In this document: positions 42,568 through 53,391 of the stretch, piece by piece
Layout of the letters: each line of letters opens with the position of its first letter
Numbering within the stretch: position 1 is the first letter of the stretch
NCBI GenBank assembly: GCA_001557505.1
Contig: LSAX01000011.1
Coordinates: 806,001-870,000 of the forward strand
Direction: 5' to 3'
DNA length: 64,000 nt
Origin: Reticulascus tulasneorum
Taxonomy: Eukaryota > Ascomycota > Sordariomycetes > Glomerellales > Reticulascaceae
Program-made: the position numbers and the translations under genes
The notes under the pieces: generated by a model
The model's database searches: none
What the model was told of the DNA's origin: nothing
Seen by the model: only the letters and a program-made list of their open reading frames with translations

Positions 42568-44739
42568 ATGGCTGAAAACCCAACCACGGATGGCGACGGC
42601 GTGCCGTACCTGACTGAAGAGGAGATTAAGAGCTTCCTCGATGATCTGGACCACAATGGCGATGGTATCATTGACTACAGCGAGGTCGAGCAGAAGCTCG
42701 ACGCTGCGCACGATGAGCTCACCCCCCAGCCCAAGAAGCACCACATCATGAGCAAGAATCGCGACAGCAAGGACGACCGGCTGCGGCATCAGTTCCTGCG
42801 CAGCATCATTGGCTCCGACGCCCACCGGATTCCGCGATCCGAGTTTGCGGAACGCGTCAAGGAGTGGAAGATTCCCTCGCCAGATGAGGAGAAGAAGGAG
42901 CAAGATGGCCAGAAGGCGTATGTCCGGAAGATGTCCAATTGGCGGAGGGCGCACGCCTACTGGGCCGTGCATGGTCCCGACATCGCCTTCTTGATGCTCG
43001 TCGTGTCGATGCAGATTGCGTTTGGGACGTGGCAGCTTGTCAAGTACCTCAATGGCCCGCAATATCGAGCTGCGTTCGGATGGGGCGTCGTCCTGGCCAA
43101 GACATCGGCCGGGGCTCTATATCCAACCTTGTTCTTCCTCATTCTCAGTATGTCGCGCTACTTCTCGACGTTCCTCCGGGGCTCGTACTACATCTCACGG
43201 TTCATCAACTTTGATCTGTCTCAGTCCTTTCACATCAAGATCTCGATTGTTGCGATTACGCTGGCCACCCTGCATGCTATCGGCCATCTGTCGGGATCGT
43301 TCAACCACGGAAGCCGGCCCGAACATGAAAGCGCCGTCGCTGCTCTACTGGGGCCAGATGCCGTACCCCGACCGTACATCGTCTACGTCAGGTCAATCCC
43401 GGGGTTCACTGGTCTTACCGCGTTGGGGCTGTTCTACCTGCTTGCTGGGCTCAGCATGCCCCAGGTCCGGAAATGGAGCTACGAAGTTTTCCAGCTTGGG
43501 CACTTGCTGATGTTCCCCATCATCGGCCTGCTTATGGCCCACGGCACTGCGGCTCTTCTTCAGGCACCAATGCTTGGCTACTGGCTTGCTTTCCCGACGT
43601 TGTTGGTGCTGATTGAACGCCTGACGCGGTTGGGAAGGGGATTCTATGGCATCAAGGCGACTATCAGAGTTCTGGATGGCGAGACGGTTGAGATCACAGC
43701 CATGATACCTAGCGAGCGGTTCTGGAAGTACAAGGCTGGACAATATGTCTTTCTCCAGATTCCCAAGATCAGCAGGTTCCAATGGCACCCTTTCACCGTT
43801 TCCGTGTGCGTTGGGCAGAAAATGCAGCTTCACATCAAAACGGATGGTAACTGGACGAAGCAGTTGCGAGATTTGGGCGGAGAATCCGGCACCGCTGAAA
43901 TCGAGGTCGGCATCAATGGTCCGTTCGGTGCGCCAGCCCAGAGATTCTACGATTTCAATCATACCATCATCGTCGGCGCCGGCATTGGTGTCACTCCTTT
44001 CTCTGGAATTCTCGCCGATCTACAAGCCCGCGATGATAAGGAACGTGGGGGACCTGGGCGCCTGCGTCCAGATCACCACAGCTCCGAGTCAAACGCCACA
44101 GTCGACAAGACTGAGAAGAATGGGAAAGGGGAAATAACCAAAGCTGCAGATGGGTCAGACCCTACCAAGGTGCCAAATCCCTCAGACGCTGCAACGTTCG
44201 CCGATGACTACCGCCGCGTCGACTTTCACTGGATAGTCCGTGACCGTAATTACCTTCTCTGGCTCTCTGATCTGCTCAATGCAGTCTACCGCAGCCAAGA
44301 ATGGCATCACGAACACGATCCGCATCAACACCTCGACATCCGCATCCAGACCCACGTAACTCAAAAACGTCGCAGTATCGTCACGCACGTATACCGTTGG
44401 TTGCTGGAAATGCACCGCACGGACGAACACCCCGAGAGTCCCCTGACGGGGCTTTTAAACTCGACGCACTTTGGGCGACCCGACTTCGTGACCATACTGG
44501 ACAAACATTATGAGGATATGCGGAAGTTCAGGGCGAGCAAACGAGTTCTCGAAGAGAGAAGGGAAGGTAGCCGTAGTGCGGATGAAGAGGAGGACGAGGA
44601 GTTGAAGGTTGGTGTGTTCTACTGTGGGTCGCCAATTGTTGGAGAGATTCTTGCGGATCGATGTAGGCAGCTCTCCGTCATGGGGAGACATGATGGGAGC
44701 AAGATAGAGTATCATTTCATGATGGAAGTGTTTGGCTAG
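42568..44739 (+). CDS. noxC: NADPH oxidase with EF-hand (NoxC/Nox3 type)
   Basis: Intronless, 723 residues. An N-terminal canonical EF-hand loop at residues 28-39 (DHNGDGIIDYSE) indicates calcium control, as in NOX5 and fungal NoxC/PaNox3; NoxA and NoxB lack it. The ferric-reductase membrane domain starts near residue 135, with haem-ligand regions LHAIGHLSGSFNHG and FQLGHLLMF...LMAHGTAALL. The FAD site is FQWHPFTVSV. The NADPH site begins GAGIGVTPFSGILADLQ and ends with VFYCGSPIVGEIL. The C-terminus YHFMMEVFG resembles the usual Nox ending (F at the end). It passes electrons from cytosolic NADPH to oxygen across a membrane, making superoxide. A charged insert (about 495-545) sits between NADPH motifs, as in other NoxC proteins. 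Confidence 0.95.
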   Translation: MAENPTTDGDGVPYLTEEEIKSFLDDLDHNGDGIIDYSEVEQKLDAAHDELTPQPKKHHIMSKNRDSKDDRLRHQFLRSIIGSDAHRIPRSEFAERVKEWKIPSPDEEKKEQDGQKAYVRKMSNWRRAHAYWAVHGPDIAFLMLVVSMQIAFGTWQLVKYLNGPQYRAAFGWGVVLAKTSAGALYPTLFFLILSMSRYFSTFLRGSYYISRFINFDLSQSFHIKISIVAITLATLHAIGHLSGSFNHGSRPEHESAVAALLGPDAVPRPYIVYVRSIPGFTGLTALGLFYLLAGLSMPQVRKWSYEVFQLGHLLMFPIIGLLMAHGTAALLQAPMLGYWLAFPTLLVLIERLTRLGRGFYGIKATIRVLDGETVEITAMIPSERFWKYKAGQYVFLQIPKISRFQWHPFTVSVCVGQKMQLHIKTDGNWTKQLRDLGGESGTAEIEVGINGPFGAPAQRFYDFNHTIIVGAGIGVTPFSGILADLQARDDKERGGPGRLRPDHHSSESNATVDKTEKNGKGEITKAADGSDPTKVPNPSDAATFADDYRRVDFHWIVRDRNYLLWLSDLLNAVYRSQEWHHEHDPHQHLDIRIQTHVTQKRRSIVTHVYRWLLEMHRTDEHPESPLTGLLNSTHFGRPDFVTILDKHYEDMRKFRASKRVLEERREGSRSADEEEDEELKVGVFYCGSPIVGEILADRCRQLSVMGRHDGSKIEYHFMMEVFG

Positions 44740-45630
44740 ACTGGTTTTGTCAAAAATCGCCCTACGTACTCTATCTATAATTAATAATTCTCGATCTCCG
44801 CCCACATCCCTGAACTGTATACTTCCCAAAAACCTGCAGACCTTTGGATGCATATCGTGAAGTACGAGCCGCTTCCGCTAATAAAGCTCGATGCAAATGC
44901 CTGGCATTGATCCACAGCACAACCCACAAATCGGCTCCGCAACAATGGGGTAGTTCGCGATCTCCAAAACACATAGCGAACCTTGCAGCGTTCCCGATGC
45001 CTCGACATCTCACGTTCCTGAAACGTCTAACGCGTGGCCACAACAACGTTCATGAAATGGCCCAAACACATCTAGACTGGCCAATCTCATCGCCGGAAAG
45101 GCGATTCCCCATTATTTGAATCTGAAGAGGGTTGTCTTAGCACCTATGAGCTCAGATGGCCGGGAGGGTCAAACGAAAGAAACATGCTCTGGATCCAAGA
45201 ATAGCATGCGGGCATGCCGCAAGGGAGGTTTTGGTGTTTGGCTTGGTTGGACATGCCATCTGAATGACTGGCTCTGCGGTCTTTAAAGGGAAGAGGGGAA
45301 TGCGTACGTGTGAACGTGCTCGACCTCGTCGGCCTGGATAGAGAATGGAAGTTGGGATATGGTTCAGCTGATGATAGTGGAGCTTCGAAACAAGACGACG
45401 TGGACTGGTGGCTCATACAAAACGGCAAGCAGCTTCTTCACCTGAGGACCGTTGATTTCAAGTTATTCTTCTCAGTGAAACCTCTGGGTGGAAGTCTTCT
45501 GTCGTCTTCCACTCCATATCGGCAACCCTCTGTTCCCTCAACGGCCTGTCCATTCTGGGTTTCCAAGCTCAAATCATATCTTGTTTATTTCCTTCAATAT
45601 TCCACAGTCTTTCAAGATATCTCTGTCAAG
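44740..45630. other. Intergenic; promoter and leader of GPI-protein gene
   Basis: No separate gene seen. The frame of the downstream gene is open from about 45310, but without a signal peptide at that start; the region is read as 5' leader. Confidence 0.5.
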
Positions 45631-46534
45631 ATGAAGTACTCCGTCGTCTTGACTGTCTTGCTTTCAGCTACTGCACTCGCCACAGACGACAGGAACGGCA
45701 ACGGGAACGGCACTGAATCCATCCGAAGCCAATGCAAGCAAGTCGCTAAGCTCACCAGCATAGTTAACTTAGCCGGGAACCAAACGGCCCTTGATGCAAA
45801 GACCGGAGGCGACGCCGATGACGCAGAGGAGATAAAAGAGAAAGCAGCCGAGGCAACAGTCCAGCTCCAGGCGCTCCAGGCCAACACGACCCTGATACAA
45901 ACATGCGCCCAGCTCCAGTCTGTCGAGGACACAGAAGATGCCTGCAAGTCGATGGCCAAGATCGAGAAGCTCCAAGCCCTGGTAGCCAATCAAACGGCGC
46001 TAGATGCCAAGACTGACGGGGAAGCCGACGAGGCCGAAGAACTTAGGGCCAAACTTGCGGCGGCGCAACCAGGTTTGGCGGCCATGCAGGCCAATGCTAC
46101 AATGCTAGCTTTATGTGCGGAACGGACTACGGTGAAGGACTGCCAGAGAGTTGCAAAGCTGCAGGGACAGGTCAACTTGGCAGGGAATGCTACTGCATTG
46201 GAGGACAAACTTGATGGTGATGATGACGGCATTGAGGAGTTCGAGGCCAAGGCGGGACAGAGGGCAGCTACACTGGCGGAGTTGCAGACGAACAGCACGT
46301 TGATGGGTATCTGCGCCACGCTACCGGCGCAGCAGAGTACTGGTGAGCTACGATCTGAAGCTTGAGACGGGGAACATGAATGTTTACTAACATCGGGTAG
46401 ATGGCTCGACAACTGCAGAGAGCGCAACCTTGGGCAAAGGTCTTGGTTCAAGCGTCGCTGCGGAGGTCAAAGCTATGGATACCTGGAGCGTTTTCGGCAT
46501 TGTTGCTGTGGCTGCTTGTATGACCATGTTGTGA
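45631..46534 (+). CDS. Secreted, probably GPI-anchored three-repeat protein
   Basis: Two exons, 45631-46342 and 46401-46534, giving 281 residues. Signal peptide at 1-18 (MKYSVVLTVLLSATALAT). Three modules follow, starting at C35, C105 and C171. Each holds exactly two cysteines 57 residues apart (35/92, 105/162, 171/228), two N-glycosylation sequons at +15 and +50 from the first Cys, and an acidic patch (GGDADDAEE, GEADEAEE, GDDDGIEE). The rest of each module is Ala/Leu/Gln helix. Exon 2 encodes a Ser/Thr linker and a hydrophobic C-terminal tail (VFGIVAVAACMTML), as in GPI-anchored proteins. The chosen ATG is the one that begins the signal peptide; the frame is open 107 codons upstream. I know no named family. 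Cell-wall or surface location is inferred. Confidence 0.82.
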
Positions 46535-47681
46535 TATTCTCAATGGATAACTTGCCACGAGGTCGTTCAAAGCCAGGGAACAAATGGAGTGGAGTATTGC
46601 TTTGAGAAGCAAACCGGCTCAGTCTCCCGGTACGGGATATTTGTTTCCTGTCGTGTATTTCTACATATGGGGCTAGCTGGATAGGACGGACAACGGGATA
46701 GGATACCGGCTAAACTTGAGTTTGGAGGTGTTTGGCGCAAGTGTGGTTGAAAGTTTGCTAGCGCTACGAAATAAAGGGCAGTATATATGAAGATTCTTCG
46801 GACATAGTATGGGCATAGAAGAGTGTCAAGAACATTGCATGACTTCCATGAGGAGGTTGGAGTGTGTTTCGCCTACGCGAGTTATCAGCGGAGGAGAAAA
46901 ACGCCTAAGCCTCAACTGTCTATCCCTGTACGAGGACCAGCCAACTTCAGTGCCTAGTGCTGAAATTTGTTAGAAAGACGATGGGCTTGAAAAGATCTAT
47001 CCATCGTCGCAGATCCGCGGTGGATGGTTTTCGGAGCGAGGAGGGCTCTCCATCCTAGGAGTCAGTTTCTAGTCCGGAGAGGGTATGTCACTACGATCGG
47101 TTTAAGAATGCGAGTCAGGCGGCAAGAATCACAACAGACTGCTTGGAATGAAGATTGTGCGGAAGTAGAGCAATAAAGCTACTAAACAAGCAGGCCAATC
47201 CGGAACAATTATCAGAGACCAATTCTTATTTATCTCGATATCCTTATTCAACACTCTACTAGTACGACCTTTGAGTACCAGGAACGTCACGCGATCCCGA
47301 GACAGCAGAGTTCGAATACGTTTTGGGATACTCCAAATGTTGATCCGCAAACATGTAGAGAACAGGTAAAATGAGATAACGGGATTGGCGCATGGAAAGT
47401 GAAGAAAGTCGACGCAAAAGCCTCTGATCTGCTGTCTCGTATTAGTTGAGCCCCATGAGGCACGAAAATGACTTACCAGTCAAGTCTGAATCGCCAATTG
47501 ATGCTTACAGGGGGAAGCTCTGCTAGAAGAGAGCTCTTTCTAAGCGTAAATGAGCAAGGCAAGGGACGCGAAGAGCTCTAGAAGACTTACCATTCTATTA
47601 TTGAGAAGAACTTCAACTGGCCTTTAGATGCGCTGGTAACAGACTCTGTTGCTTCGGAACCTGTCTTGAATCATTTTAGGG
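46535..47681. other. Convergent intergenic region, no gene seen
   Basis: 1.1 kb between convergent genes with short frames only. Confidence 0.45.
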
Positions 47682-48322
47682 TCAGACTGAATGTCGACGT
47701 TTCTTCGTTGGTCGCTCGGGCGTGGGTGGAGATGATGTTGGCTCCTGCACCTCCTCCTCCTCAGGCGTGTGAGAATTCGTCTGCGAAGGCTGGCCGATCC
47801 AAGACACTGGAGTCCATGGTGGAGTTCGAGCTGCCACGGGAGGATTTCCTCGAGGGGCAGGAGTCAACCACAATCCGAGTCCAGTCACATAAGGCGCAGT
47901 GTGGGGTACAAAGGGGGGAGTGGCAGGTTCGTTCGCAACTGGGGAGTTGTTGTTTGGGGAATCAGCAGTTGCTCCGTTAACATTCTGCTGTCCAAGAGGG
48001 ATAAGAGGACTGCCTAGAGTGAATGGAGAGACAGATCTGAGAAAGGCAGGCTGCGAGGTATTTGTAGCCGACGAAGTGTCAGCAGGAGGTTCCGCGTTCT
48101 GATCGCGTGGTCTATCATTGTTAGGACCTGGTTCAGACTCCGATGGGGATGGAAAAGAGGGACTCACGTAAACATCGACGAGGAAAGGCTTGAGAGAGGC
48201 GAATATGAGTCTGCCATCCCCAAAGTCTGCCCATCGTTCGGCGTATTCAACCCCGAGCCAGGCATCGGAAGGTCCTGATCACGGTTCTGTGTCTGTTCTT
48301 CGCCGGGATTTGAGGAAGGCAT
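47682..48322 (-). CDS. Low-complexity Ser/Pro-rich orphan protein
   Basis: Two exons, 48322-48168 and 48111-47682, across a 56-nt intron with a consensus GTGAGT donor, TCCTAAC branch point and TAG acceptor, giving 194 residues. Composition is rich in Pro, Ser, Thr, Asn and Gln. It ends in a basic motif (RPTKKRRHSV) that looks like a nuclear localisation signal. Several Ser-Pro/Thr-Pro sites and short hydrophobic pieces (SPLSSLSSSMFTPR, FLRSVSPFTLGSPLIPLG) suggest a disordered regulatory protein. No domain recognised. Additional 5' or 3' exons cannot be excluded. Nuclear role is inference. Confidence 0.6.
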
Positions 48323-49629
48323 CGTGGTGTCGGCTGGAGACCAGTTGATACGTGTAACTATTATCGGGTTAGCTCAGGTCCGGACTAGGTCAAACTAAGT
48401 AAAGCACGTTGAGAGGGCCAGATAGGGCCGCTCGAAAGTCGTGTTCCGTCCGGACAATCACACAATCGCAAGTGAAGATCAAAACCTGCTCAAGAGCGAA
48501 ACTCAACTCGCAACTTGTCGGAAGTGTAAAACCAGTCGTAGTTGTGATTTTCAAATCGGCCTATTGGCAAAAGCGAAACCAATACTTGTACTCGTGATAT
48601 TCAAGGCAAGGGAACTGGATGGCAGTTTGAAAACCCACCGGGGCAATCGCCGTGCTGAGCGGGTCCCGGATCTCGTTTTGCGGCAGAGCGAACGGAACTC
48701 GGTGCAGAGCGCACGAAACTTGTGAAGAGCGGACGAAACTTGGTACAGAGCGTAACGCAACTTGGGAACACTTACCGGGACTGTTGAAGAGCGAATCGAA
48801 ACTTGGGAGTTGTCAATCGCCAGAGTGGTCGAGCGGGTGCTCACTGGGGATATTCAAAGCGTGGCGGAGTAGGAACTACTTTTGTGTTGCTGTTATCCGG
48901 AGATATTTCAAATGCTTCTCACATCGCCAGTAGCAGCATGTGCGAGATTGATAAAAAGCGGAGACAAATAACGAGGTTGCCTGCCATTCGAACCTTGTGA
49001 CTTTGCAAAGCAACATAGTATCAAGGCGAGAGCAACTAAGGACCTTCCCTTGTGAACCATGCAGGACAGCGCCAGTTGGACTACTACGTAGCCAGCCTTC
49101 CTTAACATATCCCCTCTGCTGTTTTCCTTACCGCAATCTAGTTTGTCTTCGTTGTCTTTGTTTGCTATACTCTTTGCCTCCAGTCTATCACGGCCCCCGA
49201 TGGTTCGTCCATCTCCCATTCCTTAGGACGCTGTACTAAATTTGCAGGTACTCAGCGCATGAGAGGCGGGTACCTCTAAGCAGATGCGGTGTGTACTATG
49301 ATTAACATACCGTCAATGTTGAAAGGATCTTGCGAAATTCTTCAAAGTGCGGGTACAAACATGTTGATGCAAAACGGCGAGAGCATATGGACGGGGGTTG
49401 CAACTGCAGTCTCAAGTACCAGCTAACACAACAGACAACCTACGCGAATGCCCTCTTCGCTGCGAAGTAAGATGAAACATTGTCATAGAAAGGTATTTGC
49501 GCGATTTGAGATACAAAGTCTTAACTTGCACCGAAGGTTTTTGACTGAATAAGCTGCGAATGTATAAATCGACATGAGTGGTATCTTCCAGTAATAGAAC
49601 AACAGAGCGGGGTATCGACTTGAACTAGT
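48323..49629. other. Intergenic with 20-21 bp periodic repeat
   Basis: No gene recognised on either strand. Contains the periodic repeat at 48684-48810 listed separately. Confidence 0.5.
48684..48810. repeat. Imperfect tandem repeat, 20-21 bp period
   Basis: The core AGAGCG starts at 48685, 48706, 48726, 48747 and 48788, so spacings are 21, 20, 21 and 41 (two periods). Each is followed by a variant of nACGnAACTTGG. A further related copy, AGAGCG followed by AAACTCAACT, starts at 48493. Origin and function unknown. Confidence 0.75.
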
Positions 49630-51043
49630 CTACGTATCAAACATATCGACGACAAACTTGACCGGTATAGTCACAGCATCAAAAACAAGATCTGCCGGTT
49701 CCCATTCGGTTGGATTGTTGCGATCTGGCTCTCCGAATGCCCCAACAACACTCGAGGCTGGTTTGCTCTTCTCTCCCTCCATTTTGATGGCAGGTATCCT
49801 TAGACAGCCTCCCTTGACGGCGGGAATGATGACACTCTTGCCATCCTCGTCAAGGAAATACGGTACCTTGACATGCCTCATGCCGTTCTGCCCACCCGTG
49901 GACTCCGGTTTCCAGAACCAAATAATGCTTTTCACATCATCGTAGTCCTCAATGTTGTCTCCGGGCCGCTGCGAATTGAGCCGCTCTAGGTACTCGACAA
50001 CTCGCTCTGGATACGGTACGCTTTCCGCCTCTTCAATTATGAGGCGCTTCAGGTCGCCCTCTTTACTCAGTGCGAAACACCATAATGGGCCAAGAACCCG
50101 ACGATGGCGAAGGAGGTCGGCCGCTGTCCAGCCTGCCCAGTTGATTTGTTGATGCTGTTTCGTCACTTTAGGTGCATGTTTAATAGTCTCCATCTCGTTC
50201 TCGCTCGGCGTCCACCCAACATCCTCAAGTGGCGGAACATGAACGCCATCGCGCAAGCCCTCCACCAGCATGGTTGCCGCGCTAGGTGTCACGAGACCAT
50301 GCAGACTTTCTAGCGTGCTGTTCTCCGGGACCGGAATGCCTGGTAACGGCGTCTGTGCTAAGACAGTTCCATGGTCGAAAGCCTTATCGTCCAGCGTCTG
50401 TAGTGTTACTCCTGTATGGGAGCGATCTAGAAGAAGGGTGTGGTGCAGTGGTGCTGGACCCCTCAGACTGAGCCCATCAGCTACGGTCGCGAATCAGGTG
50501 AGGAATCACTTACTCTGGAAGGAGGGACGGATGAACGTTCAATCCTCCGTACCTTGCAGCTCTGAGCATTCTCGCTGGAACGAAGAGGCCGAATGACACA
50601 GCTACTATGAGGTTGATAGAATTTTTGGCCTAGGTTTATGAGCATTTTCCACACAATAATTAGGATGAGACATACCCGCCAGCCAGTAAATGTATTCCGT
50701 TCATGGATTGGCAGCTCTAGCCGTTGGGCCAAAGACTTCAAGGGAACTATGCAGGTTAGACGTTTCTCTGTCATAGACGGCTTAATTCCTGACCTTCTTT
50801 GGTGACCTTCAAGCCTCTGCCAGTAGGCTTGCCCGGCCGGACAACAACATCGATGGATTGTATCAGCCCTGGATTTCGCACATGCTCCTGATGTAAAGCT
50901 TCCAGAGATGCGCAACTGAAGGCATCGGAGCCGCAAAAGAGGATTCGAAGGGGGTCCGATGCTCCCGACGAATACCACCGCTTAGGGTGCACTCTTCGAA
51001 TGAGACTAGGTGCATACGTCGACGGTCTTGCAAGGCACCACAT
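49630..51043 (-). CDS. FMT1: Mitochondrial methionyl-tRNA formyltransferase
   Basis: Four exons, 51043-50794, 50746-50676, 50629-50514 and 50467-49630, giving 424 residues. All three introns keep frame. The N-terminus MWCLARPSTYAPSLIRRVHP...RWYSS is a clear mitochondrial presequence. The catalytic formyltransferase domain follows: LRILFCGSDAFSCASLEALH, VVVRPGKPTGRGLKV, LIVAVSFGLFVPARML and the signature GLNVHPSLLPDLRGPAPLHH (active-site Asn and His; SLLPxxRG is split by intron 3). The C-terminal half resembles the family's OB-like tRNA-binding domain and is longer than in bacteria. The enzyme formylates Met-tRNA for initiation of mitochondrial translation. Confidence 0.95.
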
Positions 51044-51408
51044 GTTCTACCGGGCAGGTTTATATGCTCCAGCTCCATATGTTATCGAGGAACTAGTAGT
51101 CGTGCAAGGAGATGTGCGTTTGAACCATAAGGGTCACATTTAATGAGGCTGAGGTCATCTCATTGAATCCGGTTGGGATGCACCAAAAACGGAGACGCGA
51201 GGTCCAAGTAAGTCGCGTTTGATTAATGGAGCTCCGATAAATGCATAAATTATGCACCAATCTTTATAATTCGAGATACGAGCCAGGTTCGCGACAATAC
51301 CCTCAAGATGGGACTTTAGTTGCGAAGTTCTTTGTTCTCACGGGAAACCATAGCCTTGATTGATGTGTTCGTGTTGCATTGTTTCGTTTGGGACGCCTGG
51401 TGGCCAAA
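51044..51408. other. Intergenic; FMT1 promoter
   Basis: 365 nt upstream of FMT1 and downstream of the next minus-strand gene. No gene or clear motif. Confidence 0.5.
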
Positions 51409-52489
51409 CTATGAGACAGCCCAGTCACAAGCTACTATCCAGCTACCACACTCCTCAAGCGAGACTTCCCACGCTGGCTGCGCGATTACAACAACACTGC
51501 CAACTGTGATGTTTGCTTTTCTCCCGAGGCCAGTAAGTTTCCCTTCTCCAGCCAACATGAGTCTTGCAGACACCACGCTGAGACTAGCTTCCTCTGCATC
51601 ATTCTCACTGGTAATTCTCCGGCCTTTGACAAGGTACATGTTGCTTCCTGACTTGACCTCATCTATCACCATTTTCATGACGGACTCAGATGGCCGATCA
51701 TTGCCTTCCCATCCCTTGACCTCAGCCAGCCAAGTTTGAAGTTCAGCCGCAAGGCCGCCTGCTATGTACTTTACTCCCCGGCGTTGTGGAGAAAACGCTT
51801 CCGGCAGCCCTTCTTGTCGCGTGGAATCTGCGTCTGTCACCTTGAAGCGAGGAGCTTTCTGGAACTCTGGTTTATGGGGCACTGCCGCTGCTCGTTCTAG
51901 CCCTTCAGCAATACCAGTGAGATCATCTTCGCTTTCCGCGTAATCCGCATCGGGTATTACCTCATCGTCAAGGCCCGAGCTATTTGCGTAGTCCTTCTCA
52001 ACGTCCCCCTCTATCACAAGCGCTGTGTCTTCTTGTACAGCTACGTCGATCTCCCAATCCTGTTCGGGAGATATCGATATCCGGCGCCGCTTCGGCGACG
52101 GGGCGTGGTCCGACCATTGCAGTTGCGAATCACTCGCTACCTCCGACTCCACCTCTATGGAGTCGCTCACATGTTTGAAGGTCGCTGGCGGAGGCGACGA
52201 AGGCGAGCTCTCTGGAACATCGTTTATGGGATCCTGATACTTTCTACGCAGTGTACCGGGAAAACCCTGTGTAGAGGGTCGTGGAGTAGACGATGGCGCG
52301 AACCGAGGGGTCGACTGGAATTGCAGGGGCCCAGTATGAGGGGGAGCTGGCGTCTGTTGCTGCGGCTGGGGCGGAGGCCGTTTGGAAAGGAGAAAGCGGC
52401 GTGGAGTGGGTGTCTGCAGTGGGACCTGGGTTAGCAAAGGTGAGAGGCTGGAGACAGCGCAAGCAGAGACATACGGATGGAGGCGTCAT
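51409..52489 (-). CDS. Orphan protein with disordered N-terminus and folded C-terminal domain
   Basis: Two exons: a 15-nt first exon (52489-52475, MTPPS) and 52425-51409, joined over a 49-nt intron (GTATGT donor, TTGCTAAC branch, CAG acceptor), giving 343 residues. The first 100 residues are Pro/Gln/Thr-rich with TPRRFLLSKRPPP and TPRFAPSSTPRPS. The middle is acidic, with a basic SPKRRRIS patch (possible nuclear signal). The last 130 residues look folded: GVKYIAGGLAAELQTWLAEV, then MYLVKGRRI, SARLMLAGEGKLTGLGRKA and GSVVVIAQPAWEVSL. This alternation of strands and glycine turns resembles an OB-fold. A DNA-related role is a guess from the fold impression and a possible nuclear signal. Confidence 0.75.
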
Positions 52490-53391
52490 GATTCCATGAT
52501 CAATAACATGACCTCGAGATCCAGCATCGGCCGAACGATGTGTGACAAGTATATCTGCGTCGACGTATCCTGCTCAGGCGTGGAGATTGATCAGCCGAAT
52601 GAGCCAATGTCCCTAGGTGAGCCGCGATAGTCGGCTATATCGTTCATTGCTAGTGTCCCACGATCTTTGGAGAGTTCTCCGGGAGGAAGTATTCAAGGCG
52701 AGAACAACGCTATCATAAATGCAGAAAAGCGACGTCAGAACTGAAGATAAATGCCCACGTTTGGGTTAGAAAGAAGGCATCATTGAAGCAAGGAGGTGGG
52801 GTGGTCTATGCCTAAACGCGGCCAAGCCCCGATATGCGCATAGCAATATCAAGACACAGGGAGAACAGCCTGAGCTCAGGACATGAGTGCAAAAGCACCC
52901 AGAAAACAGGAATAAAAGAGACGAAATGACCAAATCAAATCAAATCCGTATCACAATCTCTGGCTCGCGCAACTATTCCAGCAGTGTCATCCTTCACATC
53001 CCAAAGCGTTGCACCGCTCGATTACATATACTCAACAAACCGCGACTGAATGGCAGTGTGCTACTAATCGCAAGAACATCGCAAGTAGCGCAATTTTTAA
53101 AAGCTGGCTCAAGTCACTGTGGTAAAATTGTCAATCAGTAGAAGACTGGCGAAAGCTTGGTTGCGGGGCTGGAGATTAGATAGCGTTGCACATTAACCAG
53201 TGTTGGTGAAGTTCACAATTGATATCTGTAAGACGGTCTGCGAGATCCAGCGAAAGCCATATTGTGCACATATTTCCTAGAAAATGCGTTGAGTTACCAT
53301 GCTCGTATCTGAACCCGGAATAGCCTGAAAAGACTCCTTACGCCATTGCCCCTAACACCAATACTAGACTCATCCCATTAACAGATAATGT
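52490..53391. other. Intergenic, no gene seen
   Basis: Promoter side of the orphan gene and 3' flank of MRC1. Short frames only. Confidence 0.45.

Noticed and set aside
45310..45630. In-frame N-terminal extension of the GPI-protein gene
   Set aside because: The extension lacks a signal peptide and would bury the clear one at 45631; the upstream part is read as leader.
36658..46534. A functional cluster linking the membrane protein, HIU hydrolase, NoxC and GPI protein
   Set aside because: Mixed orientations, large spacers and unrelated pathways; no transporter, regulator or backbone enzyme to suggest a cluster.
48800..48880. tRNA-Ser/Leu-like D-arm sequence (GTGGTCGAGCGG)
   Set aside because: No matching T-arm GGTTCGA and no acceptor pairing follow within tRNA length.
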